This document shows positions 48,124 through 56,596 of a stretch of DNA of 64,000 nt, piece by piece (the stretch's first letter is position 1; the number at the start of each line of letters is the position of its first letter). A program made the translations under genes and the position numbers. The notes under the pieces are model-generated. The model did no database searches. It saw nothing but the letters and a program-made list of their open reading frames with translations, and was not told where the DNA came from. This DNA comes from CAWICD01 sp052267165 (lineage in GTDB: Bacteria > Vulcanimicrobiota > Vulcanimicrobiia > Vulcanimicrobiales > Vulcanimicrobiaceae): contig JBKQHO010000022.1 in assembly GCA_052267165.1 (NCBI GenBank), forward strand, positions 186,001 through 250,000, written 5' to 3'.

Positions 48124-49401
48124 GTGAGAGTCTGCGTCATCGGACTGGGCTACATCGGTTTGCCGACGGCCGCGATGCTGGCGCTCGGCAGCGCGGACGT
48201 GACGGGCTACGACGTCGACGAGCGCGTGCTCAGAGCGCTGCGCGAGGGCGCGAACCACGTCAAGGAAGAACCGGTGCGCGCCCTAGTCGTCGAAGCGCTC
48301 GGCAGCGGGCACTTGTGTTTGTCGTCGGAGCTGAGCGAAGCCGAAGCCTACGTCGTTTGCGTTCCGACGCCGACGGTCCACCACAAGCCCGACCTCTCGT
48401 TCGTCGACGCCGCCGCACGCGCGCTCGCGCCGAAACTGCGTCGTGGCGACCTCGTTATCGTCGAGTCGACCGTCCCCCCGGGCACGATGGAACGCGTCGT
48501 CGTTCCGGCGCTGCGGGGTGCCGGAGTCGATCCCGACGAGATCGCGCTGGTCCATTGCCCGGAGCGAGTCATCCCGGGCGACATCGTGCGCGAGCTGCGT
48601 GAGAACGCGCGGGTCGTGGGCGGACGCCGGCCCGGCGACGCCGCGCGGGCGGCCGAGCTCTACGCCACGTTTTGCACCGGTTCGATCGCGCTCACCGACG
48701 TGCTCACCGCCGAGCTCGTCAAGGTCATCGAAAACACGTATCGCGACGTCAACATCGCGTTCGCCAACGAGTTGGCCCTGCTGTGCGAAGAGCTCGACGT
48801 CGACGTGCATCACGCGATCGCGCTCGCGAACCAGCACCCGCGGGTCGACATCCTCGCACCCGGGCCGGGCGTCGGCGGCCATTGCATCCCCGTCGATCCG
48901 ACCTTTCTGACCAACGCGAATCCGTTCGGGACCGAGCTGATCCAGGCGTCGCGGCGAATCAACGAACGCATGCCGCACGCCGTCGTGCGGCGGGTCGTCG
49001 AGCTCGCTCCGCCGCGTGCCGGTGCGGTGGTCGCACTTTTGGGAGCGGCTTATAAGGCCAACGTCGACGACACGCGCCAGTCGCCGACGGAGCGCGTCGA
49101 GGAGTTGCTGCTCGAGCGCGGCTACCTGACCCGCGTCTACGACCCGCTTGCCGAACGCTACGTCCATCCGCTGGCGGACTCGCTCGAGGCCGCGCTGCTC
49201 GACGTCGACGCCATCATCCTGATGGTCGGCCACGCCGCGTTCGCGGCGATCGACCCGTCCCAGATCGCGGTTCTATGCCGCGCGCGCAACCTGGTCGACA
49301 CGCGTGCCTTCTTCGACGCCGAACGCTGGCAGGCGGCGGGCTTCAGCGTCTACACCTTGGGCGCAAAGCGACGCCACGCCGCTGTCGCGCGCTCGCGTTA
49401 A
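48124..49401 (+). CDS. Nucleotide-sugar dehydrogenase (UDP-ManNAc / UDP-GlcNAc 6-dehydrogenase-like)
   Basis: 425 aa. Oxidises a UDP-sugar to the uronate with NAD in two steps. Rossmann motif VCVIGLGYIGLPTAAMLA; VCVPTPTVHHKPDLS; VESTVPPGTMERVV; CPERVIPGD; substrate-binding KVIENTYRDVNIAFANELA; catalytic Cys in GPGVGGHCIPVDPTF; and C-terminal LGAAYKANVDDTRQSPT. The sequence pattern is nearer WecC/TviB than Ugd. It supplies an acidic sugar to the exopolysaccharide. GTG start 7 bases after the ligase gene. Confidence 0.92.
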   Translation: MRVCVIGLGYIGLPTAAMLALGSADVTGYDVDERVLRALREGANHVKEEPVRALVVEALGSGHLCLSSELSEAEAYVVCVPTPTVHHKPDLSFVDAAARALAPKLRRGDLVIVESTVPPGTMERVVVPALRGAGVDPDEIALVHCPERVIPGDIVRELRENARVVGGRRPGDAARAAELYATFCTGSIALTDVLTAELVKVIENTYRDVNIAFANELALLCEELDVDVHHAIALANQHPRVDILAPGPGVGGHCIPVDPTFLTNANPFGTELIQASRRINERMPHAVVRRVVELAPPRAGAVVALLGAAYKANVDDTRQSPTERVEELLLERGYLTRVYDPLAERYVHPLADSLEAALLDVDAIILMVGHAAFAAIDPSQIAVLCRARNLVDTRAFFDAERWQAAGFSVYTLGAKRRHAAVARSR

Positions 49402-49409
49402 GAACCCTG

Positions 49410-50603
49410 CTAGGCCGTCAGCAAGGCGGCGAGCGACGGCGCTAGCGCGGCGACGTCGAATTCGCGCCCGACCTTGGCGAAGGCGGCCTCGGCCAACGAG
49501 CGCCGCAGATCCGGATCCCTGATCAGGGCCGCGAGGGCGTCGGCGATCGCCTCGACGTCGCCTTGCGGGACCAGCCGGCCGCAACGATCGTCGACCAGCT
49601 CGCGCACGCTGCCGGAATCGGTTGCAACGACCGGAACGCCGCTCGCCATGGCCTCCATCAGGGCGACCGGAATGCCCTCCATCGCGCCGCCGGCCGACTC
49701 CGGACTGGTCAACGCCAGCGCGTCGTAGCTGCCGGAGCGCAGCGCGCTCAGCACGCTCGCGTGCGGCATGGAGCCGCGAAAACGCACCGTGTCCGCGAGC
49801 TCGAGCTCTTTGGCCAAGCCCTCGAGCGAGGCACGCAGCGGCCCGTCTCCCACGACGTCGCAGCGCACTGCCAAGCCTTGCGCGCGCAGTGCGGCCAGCG
49901 CGCGAAAGAGATCGGCGTGCCCCTTCTCCGCGACGAGATTGGCAATGCACGCGAGTGCGAACGGGGAATGCTGGACTGCGGCGCTCGGCGCCGCGGCCGG
50001 AACGCGAACGCCGACGTGGACGATCTCGACGCGCGGCGCACCGCCCGCCGCGTAACGCGCGAGCAAGTCGCTCCGTCCGCGCTGCGAGATCGCGCGAACG
50101 AACCGCGCGCTGCGCAGTTTCAAGCTGCCGGCGTTGTTCTCGTAGATGTCCCAACGGTGCGCGGTCGAGCTCCAAGGCAGGCCAGAGACGCTCGCGGCGA
50201 GATAGGCGACGGTCGCCGGCGTCGAGAGCCAGTACGCGTGAACGTGGTCGAAGCGCCCGCGACGGACGGCGTCCCCCACCGCCAGCCCCAGCGGAATCAC
50301 CGCGAGATTCTTCAGCTTCACCCCGAGCGGATACGGCGCGCCGAGCAGCGCGAGGACGGCGCCCAGGGCCGCGCGTGGACGCGTCCGCAGCGCCCGCAGC
50401 GCGCCGCGGAACGTCGCCGCCGAAGCGAGTCCCAAACGCTGGACGCCGGCGGGGATCGCCTCGAAGCCGGGCGCCGAGTCGGGCGGCGACGTCGGAAAGA
50501 CCGTGACGCTTTCGAGCAGCGGCGCAAGCGCCCGCAGCTCGACGTCCAAGAACGCTTCCTTCGGCCCGTACGGGTATTTGGCCGAAATGAGCGCCAGCTT
50601 CAC
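49410..50603 (-). CDS. Glycosyltransferase family 4 protein
   Basis: 397 aa GT-B glycosyltransferase. N-terminal KLALISAKYPYGPKEAFLDV and DHVHAYWLSTPATVAYLA; C-terminal GT1 domain with FALACIANLVAEKGHADLF, CDVVGDGPLRASLEG, VRFRGSMPHASVLSALR and the donor-binding EGIPVALMEAMASGVPVVAT. Donor and acceptor unknown. Convergent with the dehydrogenase gene. Confidence 0.92.
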   Translation of the reverse strand: MKLALISAKYPYGPKEAFLDVELRALAPLLESVTVFPTSPPDSAPGFEAIPAGVQRLGLASAATFRGALRALRTRPRAALGAVLALLGAPYPLGVKLKNLAVIPLGLAVGDAVRRGRFDHVHAYWLSTPATVAYLAASVSGLPWSSTAHRWDIYENNAGSLKLRSARFVRAISQRGRSDLLARYAAGGAPRVEIVHVGVRVPAAAPSAAVQHSPFALACIANLVAEKGHADLFRALAALRAQGLAVRCDVVGDGPLRASLEGLAKELELADTVRFRGSMPHASVLSALRSGSYDALALTSPESAGGAMEGIPVALMEAMASGVPVVATDSGSVRELVDDRCGRLVPQGDVEAIADALAALIRDPDLRRSLAEAAFAKVGREFDVAALAPSLAALLTA

Positions 50604-50630
50604 GCGAGCGCTCGCGACGTTAGTGGTACA

Positions 50631-51395
50631 CTAGGTGGGAGCGGCTTGCGGGGAATCGCTCAAGACGACGACGACGATCCACGCAAAACGGCGCGCGGCC
50701 GGAATGAGACGAAATACCGCCCGGTCCAATGCGTCGAGGACGGTTACCGCCGTCTTTGCGCCGCGTTTGTTGCGAAACGGAATCGCGGCCAGGGTGGCGA
50801 GGTGGAAATACGACACGTCGACTCGCCCGAAGTAGCGCCGCGCGAGGGCGAAATCGCGCATCAGCAGCGGATGCTCGTCGGCCGTGCGCTGCTCGGGCGT
50901 CCGGCGACGGTAGACGTTGATCAGCGCGTTGTGGCCGAGCGGTTCGCCGAAGACCGCGATGCCGCCGGGCCGCAGCACGCGCCGAACCTCCGCGTAGGCG
51001 CGCTCGAGATCGAGATGATGCAAGATCCCCGCGCCGCAGACCAGGTCGAAGCTCGCATCCGGAAAGGCGAGATGCTCGGCGTCCATGACTTGAAAATCGA
51101 TCGGCGGACAATCGCGCGAGCCCGCTTCGCCTTGCGCGATCTCGATCGCCACGGGAGAGATGTCGATGCCGCTGACCGAAGCGCCGGCAGCGGCTAAGTC
51201 GAACGCCATCGAGCCGCGCCCGCAGCCGTATTCCAGAATGCGCAGGCCCGGTTTGGCGAACTCATTGATGGAACGCAAATAAGCCTCGCGGCTCGCGCCC
51301 GCGACCGAGTAAAAATCCGAAGCCGGGCGATGCCCGCCAGCCGCGAAACGGCGGTCATGAAACTCTCGCTCGCGTTCCTTGCGCGCTTCCATCAC
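50631..51395 (-). CDS. Class I SAM-dependent methyltransferase
   Basis: 254 aa. Motif I ILEYGCGRGSMAFDLAAAG, motif II GIDISPVAIEIAQ, then FQVMDAEHLAFPDASFDLVC and GILHHLDLERAYAEVRRVLR, a methyltransferase type 11 pattern. FGEPLGHNALINVYRRRTPE is typical of sugar or lipid-linked methyltransferases in polysaccharide clusters. The acceptor is unknown. It is upstream of the GT4 gene on the same strand. Confidence 0.9.
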   Translation of the reverse strand: MMEARKEREREFHDRRFAAGGHRPASDFYSVAGASREAYLRSINEFAKPGLRILEYGCGRGSMAFDLAAAGASVSGIDISPVAIEIAQGEAGSRDCPPIDFQVMDAEHLAFPDASFDLVCGAGILHHLDLERAYAEVRRVLRPGGIAVFGEPLGHNALINVYRRRTPEQRTADEHPLLMRDFALARRYFGRVDVSYFHLATLAAIPFRNKRGAKTAVTVLDALDRAVFRLIPAARRFAWIVVVVLSDSPQAAPT

Positions 51396-51449
51396 CCGAC
51401 CTTACGCGCTCGTGACGAGCTTGTCCCTGCGGCTAGGCCGGCCGGCGAG

Positions 51450-52085
51450 CTACTTCGTGCAAGCCCCGCTGACGTTCGAGCCGCCGGAGCACGGCGGCGG
51501 GGCGCTTCCGTGGGAAACGCCGGCCCAAATGCCGCCGATCGCAGCCGGAATGAGCAGCGGCCAAGCGCCGACGCCGTGCGAAGCCGCCGGGACGACCGCC
51601 TCGGAGGCAACCGCGGGAGCCGCAACCGGAACCGCCGCCTCCGGCGGGGTCAAAGCAACCGGCGTGTCGGGCGGCCGCGGCACGGTGGCGACGCTCGGGA
51701 CGAAGTGGTGCACTTGCGCGTGCGCGATCCTCGGCTGCCGAAGGACCGAGATGTTGCCGCAGACTTGCGGAACGTAGACCTGCGTGCCGTCGGCCAAGGT
51801 GGCTTCCCAACCCATCACCGAGGACGTCATGACTGCGTTCTTCACGGCATACACGGAGCCGTTGCGCTCGCCCGACATGGCATCCATGCGCCGCGGAAGC
51901 TTGACGTAAACCGCCTTGCCGTCGAGCAGCGCGTTCCCGAACTCTCGGTATTGCGCATCGGTCAAACCGACCCGCTGCGCCGCGGCCCGGAAGACCTTCG
52001 GGTTCTGGCGCATCGCGTTCCAGACTTCCTCGGCGGAAGACGGCGGCGGCGACATCAGATGATCGACGTACAGATTTACAATCAC
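51450..52085 (-). CDS. Hypothetical protein with C-terminal Pro/Ala-rich region and membrane segment
   Basis: 211 aa. The N-terminal part (EEVWNAMRQNPKVFRAAAQR, LTDAQYREFGNALLDGKAVY) looks like a folded domain with a Cys in VPQVCGNISV. A Pro/Val/Ala linker (TPPEAAVPVAAPAVASEA) precedes one hydrophobic segment (AWPLLIPAAIGGIWAGV) and a Cys-containing tail. No signal peptide. Family not recognised. Located among polysaccharide genes. Confidence 0.65.
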   Translation of the reverse strand: MIVNLYVDHLMSPPPSSAEEVWNAMRQNPKVFRAAAQRVGLTDAQYREFGNALLDGKAVYVKLPRRMDAMSGERNGSVYAVKNAVMTSSVMGWEATLADGTQVYVPQVCGNISVLRQPRIAHAQVHHFVPSVATVPRPPDTPVALTPPEAAVPVAAPAVASEAVVPAASHGVGAWPLLIPAAIGGIWAGVSHGSAPPPCSGGSNVSGACTK

Positions 52086-52414
52086 GGTAGTAGGCTTAGC
52101 CTTTGTCGCGAAACGCTGATGGTCCTATTGCCGCATCGAATCTCGTGTGCTCGTGCTCCGAGTAGAGACTGCGGTGGCTTCCTGCGAGGGTCCAAAGTCC
52201 CAACTTTTCGCCAGCATGCTGGGGGATTCGTGGGGCCTGGTTCCGTAACCGTCCGTCTTGACGGGCCGAATTGCCCCGGCGTTGCGTGGTCTTGCCGATC
52301 GCCTTCCGGTGCCCAAAACCAAGAAACGGGATTTATTACCTAACGCTCCCAGTCCTGCCCGCACCGATTAGCCCTCCAAGCCTGACGGCTGCCTGCTGTA
52401 CAGTGTAGGAAGCG
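52086..52414. promoter_or_regulatory. Intergenic region with two perfect palindromes upstream of the glycosylphosphotransferase gene
   Basis: No gene is convincing here. CCAGCATGCTGG (52211-52222) is a perfect 12-bp palindrome and CCGTCTTGACGG (52253-52264) a 5-bp inverted repeat around TT, 42 bp downstream. They lie between two divergent genes and could be operators. A TACAGT near 52400 may be a -10 element. Confidence 0.4.
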
Positions 52415-53860
52415 ATGATCACCACGAAGCCTGGCGGAATCGATACGACGTTCGGTACCGTCTCGCGACTGAAGCCTCGGCCTTCACCGGCCCGGTACGG
52501 ACTCGAGTGGTCGCTGGTCTTGTTGAGCTGCGACTTGTTGGTCGTCGCCCTCGCCGGCTATTTCAGCGGACTCCTCACGGGGGAGTCGTACGCTGCGCTC
52601 GCCCAGCGGCCGTTGGCCGTGGGAGGGGCACTGGCGGCGCTGGGCGTGTGGCTGCTGGTCTTCGAGCGCGTCGGGCTCTACCGCACGACGCTGGCCGTCA
52701 ACTCCCGCGACGAAGTCTATGCCACGCTGGCAGCGTCGTCGCTCGCGCTCCCGGTTCCGCTCGCGCTCATCGGGCTCGTGCCCGCGCTCTTTCCCGATCA
52801 GCGTCTCCTCCTGGGCACGATCGCGCTGATGACCCTTGGCACGTCGTTTGCGCGCTTCGGGGCTCACGCGCTGCGCTCGAGCCTGATGCCCAAGCGAACT
52901 CGCCGCGTGGCGGTCGTGGGCTCTCCCGAGCGCGTCTCGGCGCTTCCGAACGACCTCTCGCTGTCCGGCGGCGACAGCGTGCTGCGCTTTCCCGTCGAGA
53001 ATTTCGACGACGACATCGCGGCCGCGCGGGCGAGCGGCGACCTCGGCCGGCTCGACTGGTTGCAGAGCGCGCTCGACCACCGCTGCAACGAGGTGATCGT
53101 CACCGAGGCGCTGCCGAGCGAGATCGTTCCGGCGCTCCTGCGGGCGACGGAAGCACGCGGCGTCACGCTGGCGGTCGCTCCGATGCGGATCCGGCCCTAC
53201 GCTTGCGACTACGACGTGCGGCGCGACGGCGGGCTCACGCTCCTCTGCGTGCGCAGCCTCACGATCGCCACCGCCGGAGCCGACTTGTTCCGCCGCGTCG
53301 TGGACGTCGCCACCGTCATTCCGGCAATCGTCGTGCTGGCGCTGCCGATGGCGCTGATCGCGCTCGCGGTTTACCTCGACTCCGACGGGCCGGTGTTCTA
53401 TCGCCAGACGCGCGTGGGCAAGCTCGGCAGCGAGTTCGACATCCTCAAGTTCCGGACGATGCGGCCTGACGCCGAGTCGCAGACCGGACCGATCTGGGCC
53501 CGTTCAGGCGAATCCCGGACGACCCGCATCGGCCGCTTCCTGCGGCGCACCAGCTTCGACGAGCTGCCGCAGGTTTTCAACGTGCTGCGCGGCGACATGT
53601 CGATCGTTGGGCCGCGTCCCGAGCGCCCGTTCTACGTCGCGCAGTTCCGCAAGATGTTTCGCCGTTACGACGAGCGCCATCTCGTGCGCCCGGGGATTAC
53701 GGGCTGGGCGCAGATCAACATGCGGCGCATGCTCGATCCGAGCGAGATCGGCGAGAAGCTCAGTTACGATTTGTTCTACCTCGAGCATTGGTCGCCGTTC
53801 ATGGACGTGCTGATCATCTGCAAGACCGCCGCCGAATTCTTGTTTCAGCGCGCCGGCTGA
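52415..53860 (+). CDS. Exopolysaccharide biosynthesis polyprenyl glycosylphosphotransferase
   Basis: 481 aa. Transfers a sugar-1-phosphate to undecaprenyl phosphate, starting repeat-unit assembly. The N-terminus has four membrane helices and a CoA-binding-like central domain (RRVAVVGSPERVSAL). The C-terminal bacterial sugar transferase domain has a fifth hydrophobic segment (TVIPAIVVLALPMALIALA), FYRQTRVGKLGSEFDILKFR, TRIGRFLRRTSFDELPQVFN and MSIVGPRPERPFYV, with the catalytic Asp-Glu in FDELPQ. PGITGWAQINMRR is also typical. Confidence 0.94.
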   Translation: MITTKPGGIDTTFGTVSRLKPRPSPARYGLEWSLVLLSCDLLVVALAGYFSGLLTGESYAALAQRPLAVGGALAALGVWLLVFERVGLYRTTLAVNSRDEVYATLAASSLALPVPLALIGLVPALFPDQRLLLGTIALMTLGTSFARFGAHALRSSLMPKRTRRVAVVGSPERVSALPNDLSLSGGDSVLRFPVENFDDDIAAARASGDLGRLDWLQSALDHRCNEVIVTEALPSEIVPALLRATEARGVTLAVAPMRIRPYACDYDVRRDGGLTLLCVRSLTIATAGADLFRRVVDVATVIPAIVVLALPMALIALAVYLDSDGPVFYRQTRVGKLGSEFDILKFRTMRPDAESQTGPIWARSGESRTTRIGRFLRRTSFDELPQVFNVLRGDMSIVGPRPERPFYVAQFRKMFRRYDERHLVRPGITGWAQINMRRMLDPSEIGEKLSYDLFYLEHWSPFMDVLIICKTAAEFLFQRAG

Positions 53861-53890
53861 GCCGCGGAGCAATCCCCGCGCGCGGGGCGA

Positions 53891-56596
53891 ATGAACTGCG
53901 CGATGCTTAACGTGGCAGTCGCCGTCCCCCGATCCAGCGTGCCCGCTTGGCACGGCCGGTGCATCGACGCCTTGCGTGCCCGCGCTGACACACTGCAGGT
54001 TCGAGTCGTCGCGACCGACGCGCCGGCGTGGACGCCTCCGAGCGGTCTTGCCGCGTGGATCGCAGGCTCGGCGCTCGTCCCCGTGACGCCGCAGGTGGAA
54101 GTCGGTGGATTCGAAGACGCCGATGTCGTGCTCAACCTGACGACGCAATCGCTCGAGGTCGAACCGCCGCTCGGCGTCTGGACGTTCCGTCTCGACCGCT
54201 CGGACGACACGGCGTTTCCGTTCGCGCGGGAAATCGCCGACGGCGCCGCGACGCTCGAGGTTGAACTGCTGCGCCGCCGCGCGGGCCTCTGCGAGCCGCT
54301 GCGCTCCGGGCGCTTCGGCGTGATGATTTGGCACCCGACGACCTTGCGCAACGCGTTCAGAATCGCCGCCGAATGGCCGGCCACGCTGGCCGCGGCCGCG
54401 GCCGCCGGAATCGCCCTCGAGGGCGGTACCAACGGCGACGTGATGCCCGGCCGGCCGCGGCCGCTCGACGCGCTCGAGCGCACGCGCTTCGGCGTGCGTC
54501 TCGCCCGGCGGCTTGCCGCGTGGACGCTGCAGCAGCTTTTCCGAGTGGAGGGTTGGGAGGTCGCACTGCTGGCAGGCGACGCGCGCAGCGTTCTCTCCGA
54601 TGCTCCGCTCGACGTGCGCTGGATCCTGGCGTCGAATCGCGAGGGCTTCAGCGCAGATCCGTTTCCGTTCGCGCGCGACGGGCAACGCGCGATCTTCTTC
54701 GAAGCATACGACTACGAGCGTCACCGCGGCGTCATCGACGCCGTGCTGCTCGACGGCGCGGGCAGCATCGCCCGGCGAGGCCGAATCCTCGAGGAAGCGA
54801 CGCACCTCAGCTACCCGTGTCCGTTCGAAGCGGAAGGCGAGCTCTATATCGTCGCAGAGAACTACGCCTCCGGCGAGGTTCCGCTCTATCGCTGCGTCGA
54901 CTTTCCCTGGCGCTGGGAACGGCAGCCGCCGCTCTTCACCGGCTTCGACGGGGTCGACACGACGCTCTTCGAGCACGCCGGGCGCTGGTGGGCGATCTGC
55001 ACGCGCTATTCGCACGGCTCGACGCTGGCGCTGTATGCGTTTCACGCAGCCTCGTTCCGGGGCCCGTGGACGGCGCACGCGCTCAATCCCGTAGTCGTCG
55101 ATGTCGGCAGCGCGCGTCCCGCGGGGCGGCCGTTCGTCGTCGACGGCGTGCTCTACCGTCCCGGCCAGGATTGTTCGCGGAGCTACGGCGGCGGCCTCGT
55201 CATCGCCCGCGTCGACGCGCTGACGCCGACGGAATACCGCGAGACGATCGTGCGCTGGCTCGACGGAAGCGCGTTGCGTCCGCCGAGGGCGGGCATGCAC
55301 ACGCTCAACTTCGTCGCGGATCTCGCCGTCGTCGACGCTAAGCGCGTCAGCCTCGATCCGTTCAAACGCCTGCGTAGGCTGGAGCAGCTCGGACGCCGCA
55401 TGCACAAGCTTCGCGTGGCGGCCGCCTCGAACGGCAAGCCGCATGCGCTACCGGTCGTGCACGTCTGCGCGCAGCTGGGCTCGTACGGTGCCGAGAACGT
55501 CGTAGTGCGTCTGATGCTGCACACGCCCGAGCGGGACGCGGCGCTGGTCGCCATGACGATCGGCCCTTGGACACATCCTGAAGTGCGCGACAAGCTCGAC
55601 TTTCCGATCGTCGAGATCCGGCGCCGGGGACGCTTCGATTTCTTCTTCCTCATGCGCATGGTCGGCGAGCTGCGGCGGCTGCGACCCGACGTGGTGCACA
55701 CGCACGGTCACCACGGGCGCTATTGGGGCCGGCTCGCGGCGGTCCTCGCCGGCGTTCCCCTGATCGTTCATACCGAGCACAACTCGGAGCTGGCGCCGCC
55801 CTCGCCGCGCTCGCTCTTCGGCGCGCTCAACCGCTGGCTCGCGCCGCGCACCACGGCCTTCGTCACCTTTAACCAGCTGCGCCAAGCGGAACTGAGCGCC
55901 GCCGAGCACGTCGCGATCGATCGCATCAGCGTCATTCCCAACGGAATCCCGATCCAAGAGACCGGGCCCGAAGCACGCGAGCGCGTGCGGCGGGAGCTGG
56001 GGCTGGACGCCGGCGACGTGGCGATCCTCATGCTCGTGCGCCTCGCCACCGAAAAGCGGCTGGACATTGCCTTCGACGCCCTGGCCGCATTGCCCGATCC
56101 ATGGCGCGCGCGCGCACGGCTGATCGTGGTCGGGGACGGCCCCTTGCGGGCCGAGCTCAAAGGCCAGACCGAACGGCTTGGGCTTACGAACCGGGTGCGT
56201 TTCCTCGGCTTTCGCAGCGACGCGAGCGAACTGCTGGCCGGCGCCGACGTGCTGTTGCTGACCTCGGCGCGCGAGGCGATGCCGCTTGCGATCGTCGAGG
56301 CGATGGTCGCGCGCGTGCCCGTCGTGAGCGTCCCCTGGAAGGGAGCCGTCGCGCTGCTCGAAGGCGGCCGCCTCGGCCTCGTCACCGCAAGCTACGAGCC
56401 GGCCGAGGTGGCCGCGTCAATCGCCGCCGTCTTCGAAGATCCGGGCGCAGCCCTCGCGCGCGCCACGGCCGCGAGCGAGCTCGCGCGCGCCGAATATGAC
56501 GTGACGACGCAAGCGCGTCGCTATACCGACCTCTACCGAAGGTTGAGCGCCGCGACGCGTTCGGCGAGAAGCCGCATTCCGGCGGCTCGGTCGTAG
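53891..56596 (+). CDS. Two-domain protein: N-terminal glycan-modifying-like domain fused to GT4 glycosyltransferase
   Basis: 901 aa. The C-terminal half (from about residue 520) is a GT-B, family 4 glycosyltransferase: VHVCAQLGSYGAENVVVRL, TEHNSELAPPSPRSLFG, VIPNGIPIQETGPEA, ARLIVVGDGPLRAEL and SAREAMPLAIVEAMVARVPV. The N-terminal half (1-515) has two parts. The first 200 residues resemble a formyltransferase-like or Rossmann domain (VAVAVPRSSVPAWHG). The second part is a beta-propeller-like region with repeating Trp/Tyr motifs (FPWRWERQPPLFTGFDGVDT, GRWWAICTRYSHGSTLALYA) of the kind seen in glucosamine inositolphosphorylceramide transferase-like and GH43-like domains. The N-terminal assignment is tentative. 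ATG 53903 is an alternative start. The 3' end overlaps the next, opposite gene. Confidence 0.85.
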   Translation: MNCAMLNVAVAVPRSSVPAWHGRCIDALRARADTLQVRVVATDAPAWTPPSGLAAWIAGSALVPVTPQVEVGGFEDADVVLNLTTQSLEVEPPLGVWTFRLDRSDDTAFPFAREIADGAATLEVELLRRRAGLCEPLRSGRFGVMIWHPTTLRNAFRIAAEWPATLAAAAAAGIALEGGTNGDVMPGRPRPLDALERTRFGVRLARRLAAWTLQQLFRVEGWEVALLAGDARSVLSDAPLDVRWILASNREGFSADPFPFARDGQRAIFFEAYDYERHRGVIDAVLLDGAGSIARRGRILEEATHLSYPCPFEAEGELYIVAENYASGEVPLYRCVDFPWRWERQPPLFTGFDGVDTTLFEHAGRWWAICTRYSHGSTLALYAFHAASFRGPWTAHALNPVVVDVGSARPAGRPFVVDGVLYRPGQDCSRSYGGGLVIARVDALTPTEYRETIVRWLDGSALRPPRAGMHTLNFVADLAVVDAKRVSLDPFKRLRRLEQLGRRMHKLRVAAASNGKPHALPVVHVCAQLGSYGAENVVVRLMLHTPERDAALVAMTIGPWTHPEVRDKLDFPIVEIRRRGRFDFFFLMRMVGELRRLRPDVVHTHGHHGRYWGRLAAVLAGVPLIVHTEHNSELAPPSPRSLFGALNRWLAPRTTAFVTFNQLRQAELSAAEHVAIDRISVIPNGIPIQETGPEARERVRRELGLDAGDVAILMLVRLATEKRLDIAFDALAALPDPWRARARLIVVGDGPLRAELKGQTERLGLTNRVRFLGFRSDASELLAGADVLLLTSAREAMPLAIVEAMVARVPVVSVPWKGAVALLEGGRLGLVTASYEPAEVAASIAAVFEDPGAALARATAASELARAEYDVTTQARRYTDLYRRLSAATRSARSRIPAARS

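Noticed and set aside
52125..52364. 79-aa frame on the minus strand before the glycosylphosphotransferase
   Set aside because: No gene-like codon bias or homology features, and it spans two palindromic sites; treated as intergenic.
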